DNA of 64,000 nt from Pontibacter akesuensis (GCF_001611675.1 NZ_CP014766.1:124001-188000); one strand, 5' to 3'; positions 44,759-53,156 are shown, counted from the stretch's first letter. A program made the numbers and translations. The notes: generated by a model not told the origin, from the letters alone.

Positions 44759-44863
44759 ATTGTTGATGGTTTAGTTGTTTGATTGCTGACCTAATTGAGT
44801 AATTTCATTACTTTAATTGCACTATTACTGATCAACAATTCAGCAATCCAGCAACTCAACAAT
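44759..44863. repeat. Imperfect inverted repeat of about 105 bases
   Basis: Outer arms ATTGTTGA (44759-44766) and TCAACAAT (44856-44863) pair perfectly. Inner arms GTTGTTTGATTGCTGA (44774-44789) and 44840-44855 pair at 14 of 16 positions. A third small hairpin AGTAAT-TTC-ATTACT sits in the middle. The whole lies in the 118-base gap between the deacetylase start and the SpoIIE-like stop, both on the minus strand. It could be a mobile REP/MITE-like unit or an RNA structure in the leader of the deacetylase gene. Confidence 0.55.
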
Positions 44864-44868
44864 AAAAT

Positions 44869-46095
44869 TTATTTAAACCGGCAGGACAGCAGCGTAATGT
44901 CGTCGTTGAAGGAGGCCTCGTCGTTGTAAAGGTTGATCTCGCGGAGCAGTTGCAGGTGCAGCATTTTAGAGCTCAGGAAGCGGTTACGCTGCAGGAAATC
45001 AATGGTGCCCTCAATGCCGTACTCCGCCTCGTCCTCGTCAAAAACCTCGGTCAGGCCATCAGTATAGCACAGCACCACCGAACCCTCCGGCACATGCACG
45101 CGCCCCACATTCATAAACGGCAGCACGTCAAACACGCCCAGCATGGTGCAGCCGTCGTTCAGCAGGTAATGAGAGTTGTCTTCGTACAGCAGGATCGGGG
45201 CGTTATGGCCGGCATTCACATAGGTAAGCTCCCTGCTTTTGCGGTTGTAAATGGCCACAAAGGTGGTAATAAACTTCTCGGCGATCGCGTTCCGGTAAAT
45301 CAGGTTGTTAAGTTCCGAAACCACCGTGTTCAAATCTGAGGTCTGTCGAAGTATGGTTCGAAGCCCCGCCTGGAAGTTCGACATCAGCAAAGAGGCTGGT
45401 ACTCCCTTGCCCGACACGTCTGCCACGCAGAACAGGAACTGGTCGGCATCTATCTCGATGAAATCGTAGTAGTCGCCCCCGATGGAGGAGTGCGGAATGT
45501 AGCTGGCGTGAATGGTTACGTCCCTGTCGTTGGGCAGGCTCTTTGGAAACAGCATGCTCTGCACCTCGCGCGCAATCTCTATCTCGCGTCGAATGGATTC
45601 CTGCGCCAGTCGCTGTCGCGCCATCTTGTGGTTCTCGATGGCCACCAGCATAATGTTACTGATCGTCTGCACAAAGTTCAGCGCATCGAGGTTGTTATAG
45701 TAGTTCTGCAGCTTGCCAATCAGCACAAAGGCCAGCACCTTATTGTTGTGCAGCACCGGAATCACGATGTCAAAGCAGCGCCACTTCTTATCAACCTTCA
45801 GTTTCGAAATCTTCGTGATTTCCTTTACCTGCAGCATCTCTTTGGGCAGCGTCAGCTTGTTGAAATCGTGCTCGGTACCTGAGGAGTTAACCATGCAGGC
45901 CCAGTCCCCGTCGTGCACGTACAGCACCAGCTGCCGGATCTGCAACTGGGCAAGCAGCGTAAACCGGTAAATCTTGTACAGGGCGTTCTCTGGCAGGTTC
46001 GCGTTAATGGCCTGAGTTATCTCAAGCAAAGCAGTTAACTCCAGCTTCTTCAGGTTCAACTCCTGCTGCGGATTCGGTAAAGGTATATCAGGCAT
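44869..46095 (-). CDS. SpoIIE-type (PPM) serine phosphatase with GAF-like domain
   Basis: A 408-residue signalling phosphatase. Residues about 20-190 look like a GAF sensor domain. After a helical linker (RREIEIAREVQSMLFPK, the usual RsbU linker) comes the PPM domain: SIGGDYYDFIEI, FCVADVSGKGVPASLL, YVNAGHNAPILL, CYTDGLTEVFDED and FNDDITLLSCR. All metal aspartates are present, so it should dephosphorylate a partner protein such as an anti-sigma antagonist; no such partner is in the window. The ATG at 46095 is chosen, overlapping the upstream permease by 8 bases; a start at 46143 would overlap more. Confidence 0.9.
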   Translation of the reverse strand: MPDIPLPNPQQELNLKKLELTALLEITQAINANLPENALYKIYRFTLLAQLQIRQLVLYVHDGDWACMVNSSGTEHDFNKLTLPKEMLQVKEITKISKLKVDKKWRCFDIVIPVLHNNKVLAFVLIGKLQNYYNNLDALNFVQTISNIMLVAIENHKMARQRLAQESIRREIEIAREVQSMLFPKSLPNDRDVTIHASYIPHSSIGGDYYDFIEIDADQFLFCVADVSGKGVPASLLMSNFQAGLRTILRQTSDLNTVVSELNNLIYRNAIAEKFITTFVAIYNRKSRELTYVNAGHNAPILLYEDNSHYLLNDGCTMLGVFDVLPFMNVGRVHVPEGSVVLCYTDGLTEVFDEDEAEYGIEGTIDFLQRNRFLSSKMLHLQLLREINLYNDEASFNDDITLLSCRFK

Positions 46096-47269
46096 TTGAT
46101 ATCGGAATTTTAGGATCGTAAGCATCGCGCAGGCCATTGCCAAGCAGGTTGAAGGCCAGCACCAGCAAACTGATACAAATACTAGGTAAAACTACTAAAA
46201 AAAGGCCAGCTTTGGCACCTATCAACTGGAAGCCCTCATTCACCATCATGCCCCACGAAGGCGCAGGTGGCTGCACGCCCAGGCCCAGGAAACTTAGGCC
46301 CGCCTCGATAAGTATGGCCGAGGCAAAATTTGCTGTGGCAATAACTATCAAAGGTCCCGTCATGTTTGGCAGCAGGTGCCGAAAAATCATTTTATACTGC
46401 GGCACACCCAGCACCTGGGCTGCCTCCACATAGGTTTTCTCCTTCAAACTTAAGATCTGGCCCCGCACCACGCGCGCTACCTCCACCCACATGGTAAGCC
46501 CCACCGCCACGAAAGCCACCCACACGCCTTTGCTGTCGATGGCCAGGCTGATGGCGATTACGAGCATAATGCCCGGCACCGACCAAACCACCGTCATCAG
46601 GAAGAGCATGAGCTTGTCCACCCATCCCCCAAAATAGCCTCCCGTCGCTCCGATCAGTACGCCGATGACGAGGGAGATCAGCACCGCCACAAACCCAATT
46701 CCAAGAGAGATGCGTGTACCAAGTATAAGCCTGCTCAATACATCGCGGCCGGCTTTATCAGTTCCTAAAAGGAAAGTTCTTTCGGACAAATAGTCTTGCT
46801 CTATTCTTGCTTCAATTGTTTCTTTATCAGCCCCTTCAGCAGCATCACCGGAAAACAACTTTAAGTCGAACACCCGCTCCTGATCGGCCTGGGCGTTGTT
46901 GCTGCGCAGTGGCTGCACCACCAAACTATCGCCCCTAAACGAAAAGCTTTCGATCGGCACCTCCAGGTAACCGGCCGGCTGCCCGAATAGCATCAGTTCC
47001 AGCGGGCTCACCTCCTCTGCCTCACCCACGGCTGTAGGCACGCGCAGTACCTGTGTGGCAAAACCGGGTTGCTTTTTCTGTATCTGCACCAACCCGTTGT
47101 TCGCATTGGGCGTGTTATCAGGCATGATCAGGTAACCAAGTATAGCCACCAGCACAGCCACCACAATAACCACCAGACCAATCATAGCAGGCTTGTTCTG
47201 CAGCAGGCGCTGCCGAATGTAGTAGGAAGGCGGACGCGACACTGGCGCGGCTTTGGTGATTGTCGCCAT
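46088..47269 (-). CDS. OppC/DppC-like ABC transporter permease
   Basis: A 393-residue permease. After the N-terminal helix (AMIGLVVIVVAVLVAILGYL) there is a roughly 100-residue periplasmic insertion, then GTDKAGRDVLSRLILGTRIS and the BPD_transp_1 domain with EAAQVLGVPQYKMIFRHLLP (EAA loop) and LSFLGLGVQPPAPSWG. The insertion is common in Bacteroidota DppC proteins. No OppB, OppD/F or binding protein lies nearby, so its transporter is assembled from genes elsewhere. It directly follows the 85-residue protein (TAA next to ATG). Confidence 0.91.
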   Translation of the reverse strand: MATITKAAPVSRPPSYYIRQRLLQNKPAMIGLVVIVVAVLVAILGYLIMPDNTPNANNGLVQIQKKQPGFATQVLRVPTAVGEAEEVSPLELMLFGQPAGYLEVPIESFSFRGDSLVVQPLRSNNAQADQERVFDLKLFSGDAAEGADKETIEARIEQDYLSERTFLLGTDKAGRDVLSRLILGTRISLGIGFVAVLISLVIGVLIGATGGYFGGWVDKLMLFLMTVVWSVPGIMLVIAISLAIDSKGVWVAFVAVGLTMWVEVARVVRGQILSLKEKTYVEAAQVLGVPQYKMIFRHLLPNMTGPLIVIATANFASAILIEAGLSFLGLGVQPPAPSWGMMVNEGFQLIGAKAGLFLVVLPSICISLLVLAFNLLGNGLRDAYDPKIPISNA

Positions 47270-47527
47270 TTAGATAGAATTATGCACCACTAACCCCGCT
47301 TTGGTGGCCAGGTAGAAATAAGCGTGGCAGTGTTGGCCGAAGCTCCCCTCCTCATACTCGTGCTCAGTATCCTGGTCGGGGTAAAGAATCTTGACATAGC
47401 CGCGCTTGATCAACGCCTGCAATGCCGCACACAGCTCCTCATCCGTCAGCGACAGGGTGCTTTTCAAATCCGGGTAGGAGGTGACGAAGTATAGCTCGTC
47501 TAGTACGTCAAATTCGTTTTCTGTCAT
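47270..47527 (-). CDS. Small winged-helix-like protein of 85 residues
   Basis: Family not recognised. From the ATG at 47527 (MTENEFDVLDELYFVTSYPD), which overlaps the GT2 stop (ATGA), it encodes an acidic protein with LTDEELCAALQALIKRGYV followed by a short strand pair and YFYLATKAGLVVHN. This resembles a winged-helix fold in which an alpha-helical half is followed by a beta wing. It has no signal and no membrane helix. It is tightly coupled on both sides (ATGA overlap upstream, TAA-ATG downstream), so it is translated with a glycosyltransferase and a permease. Confidence 0.78.
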   Translation of the reverse strand: MTENEFDVLDELYFVTSYPDLKSTLSLTDEELCAALQALIKRGYVKILYPDQDTEHEYEEGSFGQHCHAYFYLATKAGLVVHNSI

Positions 47528-48657
47528 GGGGTTCTGATGGTCCGGCCTTTCCAGCTGTAGCGGCCAAAAAGGCCTAGAACAGCTGTAAAAACCACGTACG
47601 GTATGTACACCAGCTGCAGCGGCAAAGCGTACCATAAGAACTGCTTTTTGCCCATGAAGCCAAGTATAGAATTTAAAAATAAGCAATCGATGGCAAACTT
47701 GGCAACATATCCGCATAAAAAGACTTTCAGGGACATGTCGCCCCATATAACCAGCGGAATGGCCAGGAACAGCAGGAAGTTCACCAGGAACACGCACACC
47801 GCTACCAGTTGCACCTGCAGGCTCTGATACGACTTCCACTTGCTCGCCCACCTTACCCGCTGCTGCACAAAGGAATTCAGCGACTTACGCGCTTCAGTAT
47901 AAACAATAGCTTTACTTGATTTCAGAAACCTGACGCGACCCGGGAAGGCCTTGTGCACCTTGTGCAGCAGGAACTCATCATCGCCGGAGGCAATGCTTTC
48001 GTTGCCCGTAAAGCCTCCCACCTCCTTAAATATTTCTTTGGTGTAAGCCAGGTTGGCGCCATTGCACATGTTTGGCTTATGCAGGGCGATGGAGGCCCCA
48101 CCCACCCCGACCAGGGAGGCAAACTCCACCAACTGCATCCGCTCGAAATGGGTGGGCGTAGGATGAAAGCAAACGGGGCCGCTGATGAAGTATGGCTGCT
48201 CCGTCTCATACAGGTGAGCGTACTCCCGCAGCCACTCCGGCCCTACCCGGCAGTCCCCATCCGTAAACACCAGTAGCTGCCCCTGCGCCTGTTCCACCCC
48301 CAATTGCACGGCGGCTTTCTTTCCTTCTTGTTTAACATAATCCTGCAACTGCAGAAGCTTCACGGATAAACCTGTTGCACGTATAAACTGCTGTACCTGT
48401 TCTTTGGTGTTGTCTGTGGAGTGATCATCCACCACGATTACCTCCAGCAGTTCCTGTGGAAAATGCTGCTGCTCCAGGTCACGCATTAAGTACATAATTT
48501 GCTCATACTCATTACGAACAGGTATGATGACTGAAATTTTAATTGAAGGTTGATAGAGAGCAGGCGTAGCCGTATCAGGCAGCTTGTACCAGGCCAGCCA
48601 GCGGCGAAGAATCACCCAGGCGTACCAAAAGATCGAGCCGGCCAGCAACCAGCTCAC
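47524..48657 (-). CDS. Membrane glycosyltransferase family 2
   Basis: A 377-residue GT2. The start is GTG at 48657 (GTGA overlap with the upstream stop); an upstream start at 48741 would overlap the neighbour by 88 bases. Seen: VSWLLAGSIFWYAW helix, ISVIIPVRNEYEQIM, VVDDHSTDNT, VFTDGDCRVG (DxD), SGDDEFLLHKV (acceptor acid) and QQRVRWASKW (QxxRW), then three helices. It is coupled to the YbhN-like gene upstream, a pairing often seen in Bacteroidota. Confidence 0.9.
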   Translation of the reverse strand: MSWLLAGSIFWYAWVILRRWLAWYKLPDTATPALYQPSIKISVIIPVRNEYEQIMYLMRDLEQQHFPQELLEVIVVDDHSTDNTKEQVQQFIRATGLSVKLLQLQDYVKQEGKKAAVQLGVEQAQGQLLVFTDGDCRVGPEWLREYAHLYETEQPYFISGPVCFHPTPTHFERMQLVEFASLVGVGGASIALHKPNMCNGANLAYTKEIFKEVGGFTGNESIASGDDEFLLHKVHKAFPGRVRFLKSSKAIVYTEARKSLNSFVQQRVRWASKWKSYQSLQVQLVAVCVFLVNFLLFLAIPLVIWGDMSLKVFLCGYVAKFAIDCLFLNSILGFMGKKQFLWYALPLQLVYIPYVVFTAVLGLFGRYSWKGRTIRTP

Positions 48658-49643
48658 GCGGCCACTCCCTTTCGGATAAGGCGAAGGCGCAACACGAAGA
48701 ACAGCCCCACTACACTGGGCACCGCAATATTGAGCAGCCAAAGGCTTAGGCTGGCACTTAGCACCTGCAGGCGCTCCTGCCCCAGCAAGCCAAACAAGTA
48801 CATGGCTGACAGCTCCCGCACCCCCAAATCAGACAGCAAGCTCACCGACGGCACCACCGATTTAAGGAAGAAGGTGCCGGACACGCCGCTGAGGTACTGC
48901 ACCGGGCTAAGGCGCACATCGAACAAAACCAAGAGAAGTATAAACTGTAGCAGGAACACGGCATAGCGCCCCAGCGAGAGCCACAGCAGCCGCGTCATTT
49001 CTACCGAAGTATAGCGCCCCATGATGGAGACATAGGGAACAAAGGACCGCAACGGTTTAACGGCCGCCACTACCGCCACCATCGCCTTCGCATTGTAGAG
49101 CAGCAGCAGCATTGCTACAGAGAGCGCAGCCAGCAGTACCAGCAGGCTTAACGCCACGCCGGGATACGCTTGCCAGCCAAACACGAAGATGAAGTACAGG
49201 AAGCCGGATGAGCCTGCAAGCACGGTGGCCACCAGCTGGCAGAACCTCCCGATGAAGATGGCACCAACGGCCTCCAGCCGCTGCCGGCTTTTCAGCTCCA
49301 GCACACGGCCGGCATAGTCGCCGAGGCGGTTCGGGGTGATGAAGCCCAAGGTAAGGCCCACCATCACGGCCCTATAGGCCCTTAAGAAGGAAATAGGCTC
49401 CAGTTTTTGACCCAGCAGCTGCCACTTGCGCGCCTCAAAGCCCCAGTTGAGGGGAATCAGCAGGGCGGTAAGTATAAACAGGAAGCGCAGCGGGCTTTCA
49501 AGGGCCCGGCGCAGAATTCCTCCCCAGCTTAAAAAAGCATCGGGCGCGGTAAAAATAGCCTGGTACAGCAGAAACAGGGTCAGCCCCACCACCGCCCCTT
49601 TGCCGAGCAGCAAAAGGATTTTTTTGTTTGGTTTGATGTTCAA
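48654..49643 (-). CDS. YbhN/LPG-synthase-TM family membrane protein
   Basis: A 329-residue polytopic protein with about eight helices. Seen: TLGFITPNRLGDYAGRVLEL (the conserved P-x-x-x-G-x-x-x-R region of UPF0104 proteins) and SLLSDLGVRELSAMYLFG near the C-terminus. Such proteins are the flippase-like half of MprF or stand-alone lipid/glycolipid transporters. It lies only 24 bases from the divergent ruvC start, so their promoters must overlap. It heads a minus-strand group with GT2, a small wHTH-like protein, OppC and the SpoIIE-like phosphatase. Confidence 0.87.
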   Translation of the reverse strand: MNIKPNKKILLLLGKGAVVGLTLFLLYQAIFTAPDAFLSWGGILRRALESPLRFLFILTALLIPLNWGFEARKWQLLGQKLEPISFLRAYRAVMVGLTLGFITPNRLGDYAGRVLELKSRQRLEAVGAIFIGRFCQLVATVLAGSSGFLYFIFVFGWQAYPGVALSLLVLLAALSVAMLLLLYNAKAMVAVVAAVKPLRSFVPYVSIMGRYTSVEMTRLLWLSLGRYAVFLLQFILLLVLFDVRLSPVQYLSGVSGTFFLKSVVPSVSLLSDLGVRELSAMYLFGLLGQERLQVLSASLSLWLLNIAVPSVVGLFFVLRLRLIRKGVAA

Positions 49644-49660
49644 GATAATGTCTAAATTTG
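49632..49660 (+). promoter_or_regulatory. Predicted ruvC promoter (TTTG-N17-TAAATTTG)
   Basis: TAAATTTG (49653-49660) matches the Bacteroidota -7 consensus TAnnTTTG perfectly. A TTTG (49632-49635) lies 17 bases upstream, and a second (49627-49630) 22 bases upstream. The expected transcription start, about 6-7 bases downstream, falls at or next to the ruvC ATG (49668). The -33 element lies within the first codons of the divergent YbhN-like gene. Confidence 0.6.
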
Positions 49661-49667
49661 CACTCCA

Positions 49668-50240
49668 ATGGTTTACTCTTCCGCACTTCCGCCCAACAAA
49701 TTAATTCTTGGCATCGACCCCGGTACACAGATTATGGGCTATGGCCTTATTGAAGTGACTGGAACGAAGGTCCAATTGCTGCAATACGGCGTCATCAACC
49801 TCAAAAGCTACAGTAATCACGCCATCAAGTTAAAGAAAATTTTTGACCGCATGATACAGCTCATCGACGAGTACCTTCCCGACGAGCTGGCCATTGAGTC
49901 TCCTTTCTTTGGTGTGAATGTGCAGAGTATGCTCAAATTAGGCCGCGCGCAGGGAGTAGCCATTGCCGCTGCCCTCTCCCGTGATATTCCTTATGTGGAG
50001 TATGCGCCTAAAAAGATCAAACAGTCTATCACAGGCAACGGCAACGCTTCCAAAGAGCAGGTGGCCAGCATGCTGATGCAGATCCTCAATATAAAAGAAG
50101 CTCCCAAGCTACTCGATGCGACAGATGCGCTTGGTGTGGCTCTTTGCCACCACTACCAGAAAGGCAACAATGCCAAGCAAGGCGGCAAATCATGGAAGAG
50201 CTTCGTTACGGATAATCCGGACAGGCTGGCGGGGAAGTAG
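49668..50240 (+). CDS. ruvC: Holliday junction resolvase RuvC
   Basis: A 190-residue endonuclease that cuts Holliday junctions during recombination repair. The four catalytic acids are in place: D17 (LILGIDPGT), E77 (LAIESPFFG), D150 and D153 ([15 protein letters not shown]). [15 protein letters not shown] is the typical helix after E77. The ATG at 49668 is the only one before the IDPGT motif. The predicted promoter ends 7 bases upstream, so the mRNA may have little or no leader. No ruvA/B nearby. Confidence 0.96.
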   Translation: MVYSSALPPNKLILGIDPGTQIMGYGLIEVTGTKVQLLQYGVINLKSYSNHAIKLKKIFDRMIQLIDEYLPDELAIESPFFGVNVQSMLKLGRAQGVAIAAALSRDIPYVEYAPKKIKQSITGNGNASKEQVASMLMQILNIKEAPKLLDATDALGVALCHHYQKGNNAKQGGKSWKSFVTDNPDRLAGK

Positions 50241-50759
50241 CTTGCGCATCTGCTCTATTTCTGGCGCAAACGTTCGCTTGTGACTTCAACCGCTCGGACT
50301 TTGTGCAGTTTAAAGTACCATAGCCGCTGCTTATTGCAACTTTAGACAAGCTATATTTTCTAGCCGCCGTTCACCCTCCAGTTCCCAAATACCCACTGTT
50401 TCACCTTTGGCTTTGGAGCGCTCACGGCCGCGAGGCCCCGTCTTGGGGGTAGGAGCCCTCGATAAGGGTATCGCGCTGGGACCTTTTCTTTGCTCGCTGG
50501 CGCATCGCAATCCCGCTCACGCGGGACCGAAAAACTCCAAAGGCGCTCAACCCAAGGACTGGAAACAATTCAGCTAACTAAGACTGTAGGGATGCAACTT
50601 AGGCTAAGTCCCCCTTTGAAGGGGGTAGGGGGATGTTTATACTTCTGCAGAATACTCCCGCTAGGAATAAATACCCAATACTAAATATTTACTTATAGTA
50701 ATAAATTTGGAGAATTGATCCTGCACGTCGGCACAAGCGGACACTTGTGCCAGAAACTG
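50241..50759. repeat. Intergenic repeat island downstream of ruvC
   Basis: About 520 bases without a gene. A left end TGGCGCAAACGTTCGCTTG (from 50262) and a right end GCACAAGCGGACACTTGTGC (50731-50750) match the arms of the element at 61011-61118, in the same inverted arrangement. Between them are a GC-rich segment (about 50400-50570) with hairpin TCCCGC-TCAC-GCGGGA (50511-50526) and a CCCCCTT-TGA-AGGGGG hairpin (about 50610-50625) of a kind frequently seen in Bacteroidota intergenic DNA, plus one AAGTATA copy. The right arm is itself a hairpin (GGCACAAG...CTTGTGCC). It looks like several small repeats inserted into one another. Confidence 0.6.
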
Positions 50760-50802
50760 AAACAGGCAGGGCCGGCAGTATACTTGCCGGCCCTGCCTGT
50801 TT
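50760..50802. terminator. Bidirectional intrinsic terminator between ruvC and the HIT gene
   Basis: A perfect 18-base GC-rich stem, AAACAGGCAGGGCCGGCA (50760-50777) and its complement (50785-50802), with the 7-base loop GTATACT. The loop contains TATACTT overlap, i.e. the AAGTATA word. The plus-strand T-run continues as TTTTGTCTTTTT. It serves the convergent pair ruvC repeat region / HIT gene. Confidence 0.9.
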
Positions 50803-50820
50803 TGTCTTTTTCCAGATAGG

Positions 50821-51222
50821 TTAATCGGCCTGATAGGCTTCTCTGATTTTTTCGGCTACGGCCTCAAACTCTTTTTTGCTAAACTTCTGTTTGTTGGCGA
50901 AGTTCATGTCCTGCATGCTGTTGAGCGGGATCAGGTGCACGTGTGCATGGGGCACCTCAATGCCTACCACGGCCACGCCAATGCGCTTGCACGGCACGGC
51001 TTTCTCCACGGCGGCGGCTACCTTTTTGGAAAAGGCCATCAGGCCCAGGTACAGGTCGTCGTCCAGGTCGAAGAGGTAATCGATCTGCTGCTTCGGTATA
51101 ACTAACGTATGGCCTTTGGTGGTGGGAAACACGTCCAGGAAGGCAAGGTAGCGGTCATCCTCTGCTATTTTGTAGGCAGGTATCTCCCCGTTAACAATCT
51201 TAGTGAATATCGAAGCTTCCAT
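50821..51222 (-). CDS. HIT-family nucleotide hydrolase
   Basis: A 133-residue histidine-triad protein. The ATG at 51222 gives MEASIFTKIVNGEIPAYKI, the normal start of the HinT branch. The triad is PHAHVHLIPL (H92, H94, H96), and VIPKQQIDYLFDL is the preceding conserved strand/helix. It likely hydrolyses AMP-lysine-type phosphoramidates or dinucleotides. It lies 4 bases after greA and is probably co-transcribed with it. Confidence 0.94.
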   Translation of the reverse strand: MEASIFTKIVNGEIPAYKIAEDDRYLAFLDVFPTTKGHTLVIPKQQIDYLFDLDDDLYLGLMAFSKKVAAAVEKAVPCKRIGVAVVGIEVPHAHVHLIPLNSMQDMNFANKQKFSKKEFEAVAEKIREAYQAD

Positions 51223-51226
51223 GGTT

Positions 51227-51700
51227 TTAGCGGCTGATTTCCAAAATTTCAAACTCTAGTTTTCCGGCGGGCACCGTTATCTCGGCTACATCGCCTACGG
51301 ATTTGCCCAGCAGGCCTTTCCCGATTGGTGATTTCACGGAGATTTTTCCTGCCGCAAGGTTTGCCTCTTCCTCTGCCACCAGCACATAGTCCATCACCAT
51401 GTTATTCTTCAGGTTCTTGATTTTCACCTTTGAGAGGATCAGGGCCTTGCTGCTATCCAGGTTCGTCTCGTCTATCAGGCGGGCATTGCCTACCACTTCC
51501 TCCAGCTTCGAGATCTTTAGTTCCAGGTGGCCCTGAGCGTCCTTGGCTGCATCGTACTCAGCATTCTCACTTAGGTCACCTTTGTCGCGGGCTTCGGCCA
51601 GTTGGCGCGCTACTTCAGAGCGACCCTTGGTCTTGAGCTCTGCTAACTCTTCTTTCAGCTTTTTCAGCCCTTCAGCAGTGTAATAACTAATGTTGCTCAT
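51227..51700 (-). CDS. greA: Transcription elongation factor GreA
   Basis: 157 residues, the usual GreA length. N-terminal coiled coil: YYTAEGLKKLKEELAEL ... RSEVARQLAEARDKGDLSENAEYDAAKD, which includes the tip acids (DLSENAEYDAAK) needed to stimulate RNA cleavage by stalled RNA polymerase. C-terminal FKBP-like domain: VSVKSPIGKGLLGKSVGD region (KISVKSPIGKGLLG). The ATG at 51700 is chosen; a start at 51775 would run through the terminator hairpin. The leader holds an intrinsic terminator 33 bases before the ATG. Confidence 0.96.
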   Translation of the reverse strand: MSNISYYTAEGLKKLKEELAELKTKGRSEVARQLAEARDKGDLSENAEYDAAKDAQGHLELKISKLEEVVGNARLIDETNLDSSKALILSKVKIKNLKNNMVMDYVLVAEEEANLAAGKISVKSPIGKGLLGKSVGDVAEITVPAGKLEFEILEISR

Positions 51701-51733
51701 TGTATGATTTTCACGTTTTGAAACACAAAAAAC

Positions 51734-51770
51734 AAAAAGAACGGTTATGGCGTGCATAACCGTTCTTTTT
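51734..51770 (-). terminator. Intrinsic terminator/attenuator in the greA leader
   Basis: A perfect 16-base stem AAAAAGAACGGTTATG / CATAACCGTTCTTTTT with a 5-base loop. Read on the minus strand it is followed by TTTTTGTTTTTTGTG, then the greA ATG 33 bases downstream. A -7-like CATATTTG (one base off TAnnTTTG) lies just upstream on the minus strand. Any greA transcript starting upstream must pass this terminator. Confidence 0.85.
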
Positions 51771-52117
51771 GCCAAATATGTAAAATTATTTAGTTCTTTT
51801 CCAGTGCGGCGGCAAGTATAAAGATCAACGTGCCACCACGTATAGCATAAGCGTAAGTGCTACTGTTTTTTACGCAAACAGGCTCCTCCCGTTTCGCGCG
51901 CTAGTATAGCAAAGGTATAAAATCCAGTGTAGAAAGTGTAATTTAATTTTCCACCGCATATTCTACGTATTTATACTTGTATAAGTATAAAACGCAAGTG
52001 TAAAGATACTGTTTCAGCGCTTTTGCTCTTAAATCTCACCTTGCTTTGCTAAATTATTCAAATCTGTCCCGATGCTTCTAAAAGCTTTTTTGCAGCAGTT
52101 TTATACTTTCCCTTTGA
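51771..52117. other. Intergenic region, about 350 bases, with an AAGTATA inverted pair
   Basis: No gene seen. It contains several AAGTATA words, two of which form the hairpin TTTATACTT-GTAT-AAGTATAAA (51970-51991). It should also hold the greA promoter and the 3' end of the 2-hydroxyacid dehydrogenase transcript. No classic T-run terminator was seen apart from the inverted pair. Confidence 0.5.
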
Positions 52118-53071
52118 TCAGTTATTCTCCTTCAGTAACTGTGCAATTTTCTGCACCAGCACCTCGTTGATCTTCACGTAGGACTCATGCGTCCAGCCGG
52201 CAATGTGGGGCGTCAGGATCACGTTGGGGGCAGCGGCCAGATAACCGAATGTCTGTTGCTGTTGTGCGGTTAAGGTCGATAACTTTTCATTTTCCAATAC
52301 ATCAAGCGCGGCTCCTTTTACCCTTCCCGATTTCAGGTGATTCACCAAGGCCTGCTGGTCCACCACATCGCCGCGGGAGGTGTTTAAAAACCAGATGGGC
52401 TTCCGGAAAACGTTGAAAAAGGTATCATCAACAAACTGCAGGTTATTGGCAATATACGGAATATGCAGGCTTACCACATCAGCCTCCGCCTGCAGTTCCT
52501 CCAGCGACACACAGGCGACGGGTGCACATACTTTTTCAGGGGCATAACGGTCGTAGGCGAGCAGGCGGCAGTTAAAGCCCTGTAACACGCGCGCAAAGCT
52601 TTGCCCCATGTTGCCGAAGCCGATAATGCCCACCGTTTTACCGCTAAGCTCCTCACCCCTGTTTTCTTCCCGCAGCCATACTTTGTTCTGCACTTGGCTG
52701 TGGCTGCGCGAAACATTACGAAGCAGCGACAGCAATAAACCCAGCGTAAATTCTCCTACAGCCTGGCTGTTGCCCTCATTCGCTCCCAGCACCCGAATAC
52801 CTTGCTGCTCCAGCTGCTCCACGTCAATGTTATCAAGCCCCGCTCCTGCCCTTGCCACAAATTTGAGATTATCAGCCAAGGCAACCGTTTCAGGGGTAAT
52901 GCGCATCTTAGATCGAACAATCAGCCCGTCCATACTTACCAAGGCTTCTTTTACCTGAATCGGTGCCATGTTCGGCTCATATACAGCCTCCACTCCTATA
53001 CTTTCCAGCAGCGGAAAAATGCTGTGGTGCAGCTCGTCGATGATCAGGACTTTGGGTTTGGAGAGGCTCAT
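52118..53071 (-). CDS. D-2-hydroxyacid dehydrogenase (phosphoglycerate-dehydrogenase-like)
   Basis: A 317-residue NAD-dependent dehydrogenase. Seen: GKTVGIIGFGNMGQSFARVL (Rossmann GxGxxG), FLNTSRGDVVDQQAL (substrate Arg), and LTPHIAGWTHES (catalytic His), plus VARAGAGLDNID. No ACT or regulatory domain follows, so it is a short SerA-type enzyme; phosphoglycerate, glycerate or another hydroxyacid may be the substrate. The ATG at 53071 is followed upstream by two AAGTATA copies (53074, 53104). Confidence 0.9.
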   Translation of the reverse strand: MSLSKPKVLIIDELHHSIFPLLESIGVEAVYEPNMAPIQVKEALVSMDGLIVRSKMRITPETVALADNLKFVARAGAGLDNIDVEQLEQQGIRVLGANEGNSQAVGEFTLGLLLSLLRNVSRSHSQVQNKVWLREENRGEELSGKTVGIIGFGNMGQSFARVLQGFNCRLLAYDRYAPEKVCAPVACVSLEELQAEADVVSLHIPYIANNLQFVDDTFFNVFRKPIWFLNTSRGDVVDQQALVNHLKSGRVKGAALDVLENEKLSTLTAQQQQTFGYLAAAPNVILTPHIAGWTHESYVKINEVLVQKIAQLLKENN

Positions 53072-53156
53072 CTAAGTATAAGGCAGGATTTAAGTTGATC
53101 GAAAAGTATAGGATGCTGTGTGCTGGCGGCAACACTGGCGAAACCACAAAGTTTAG

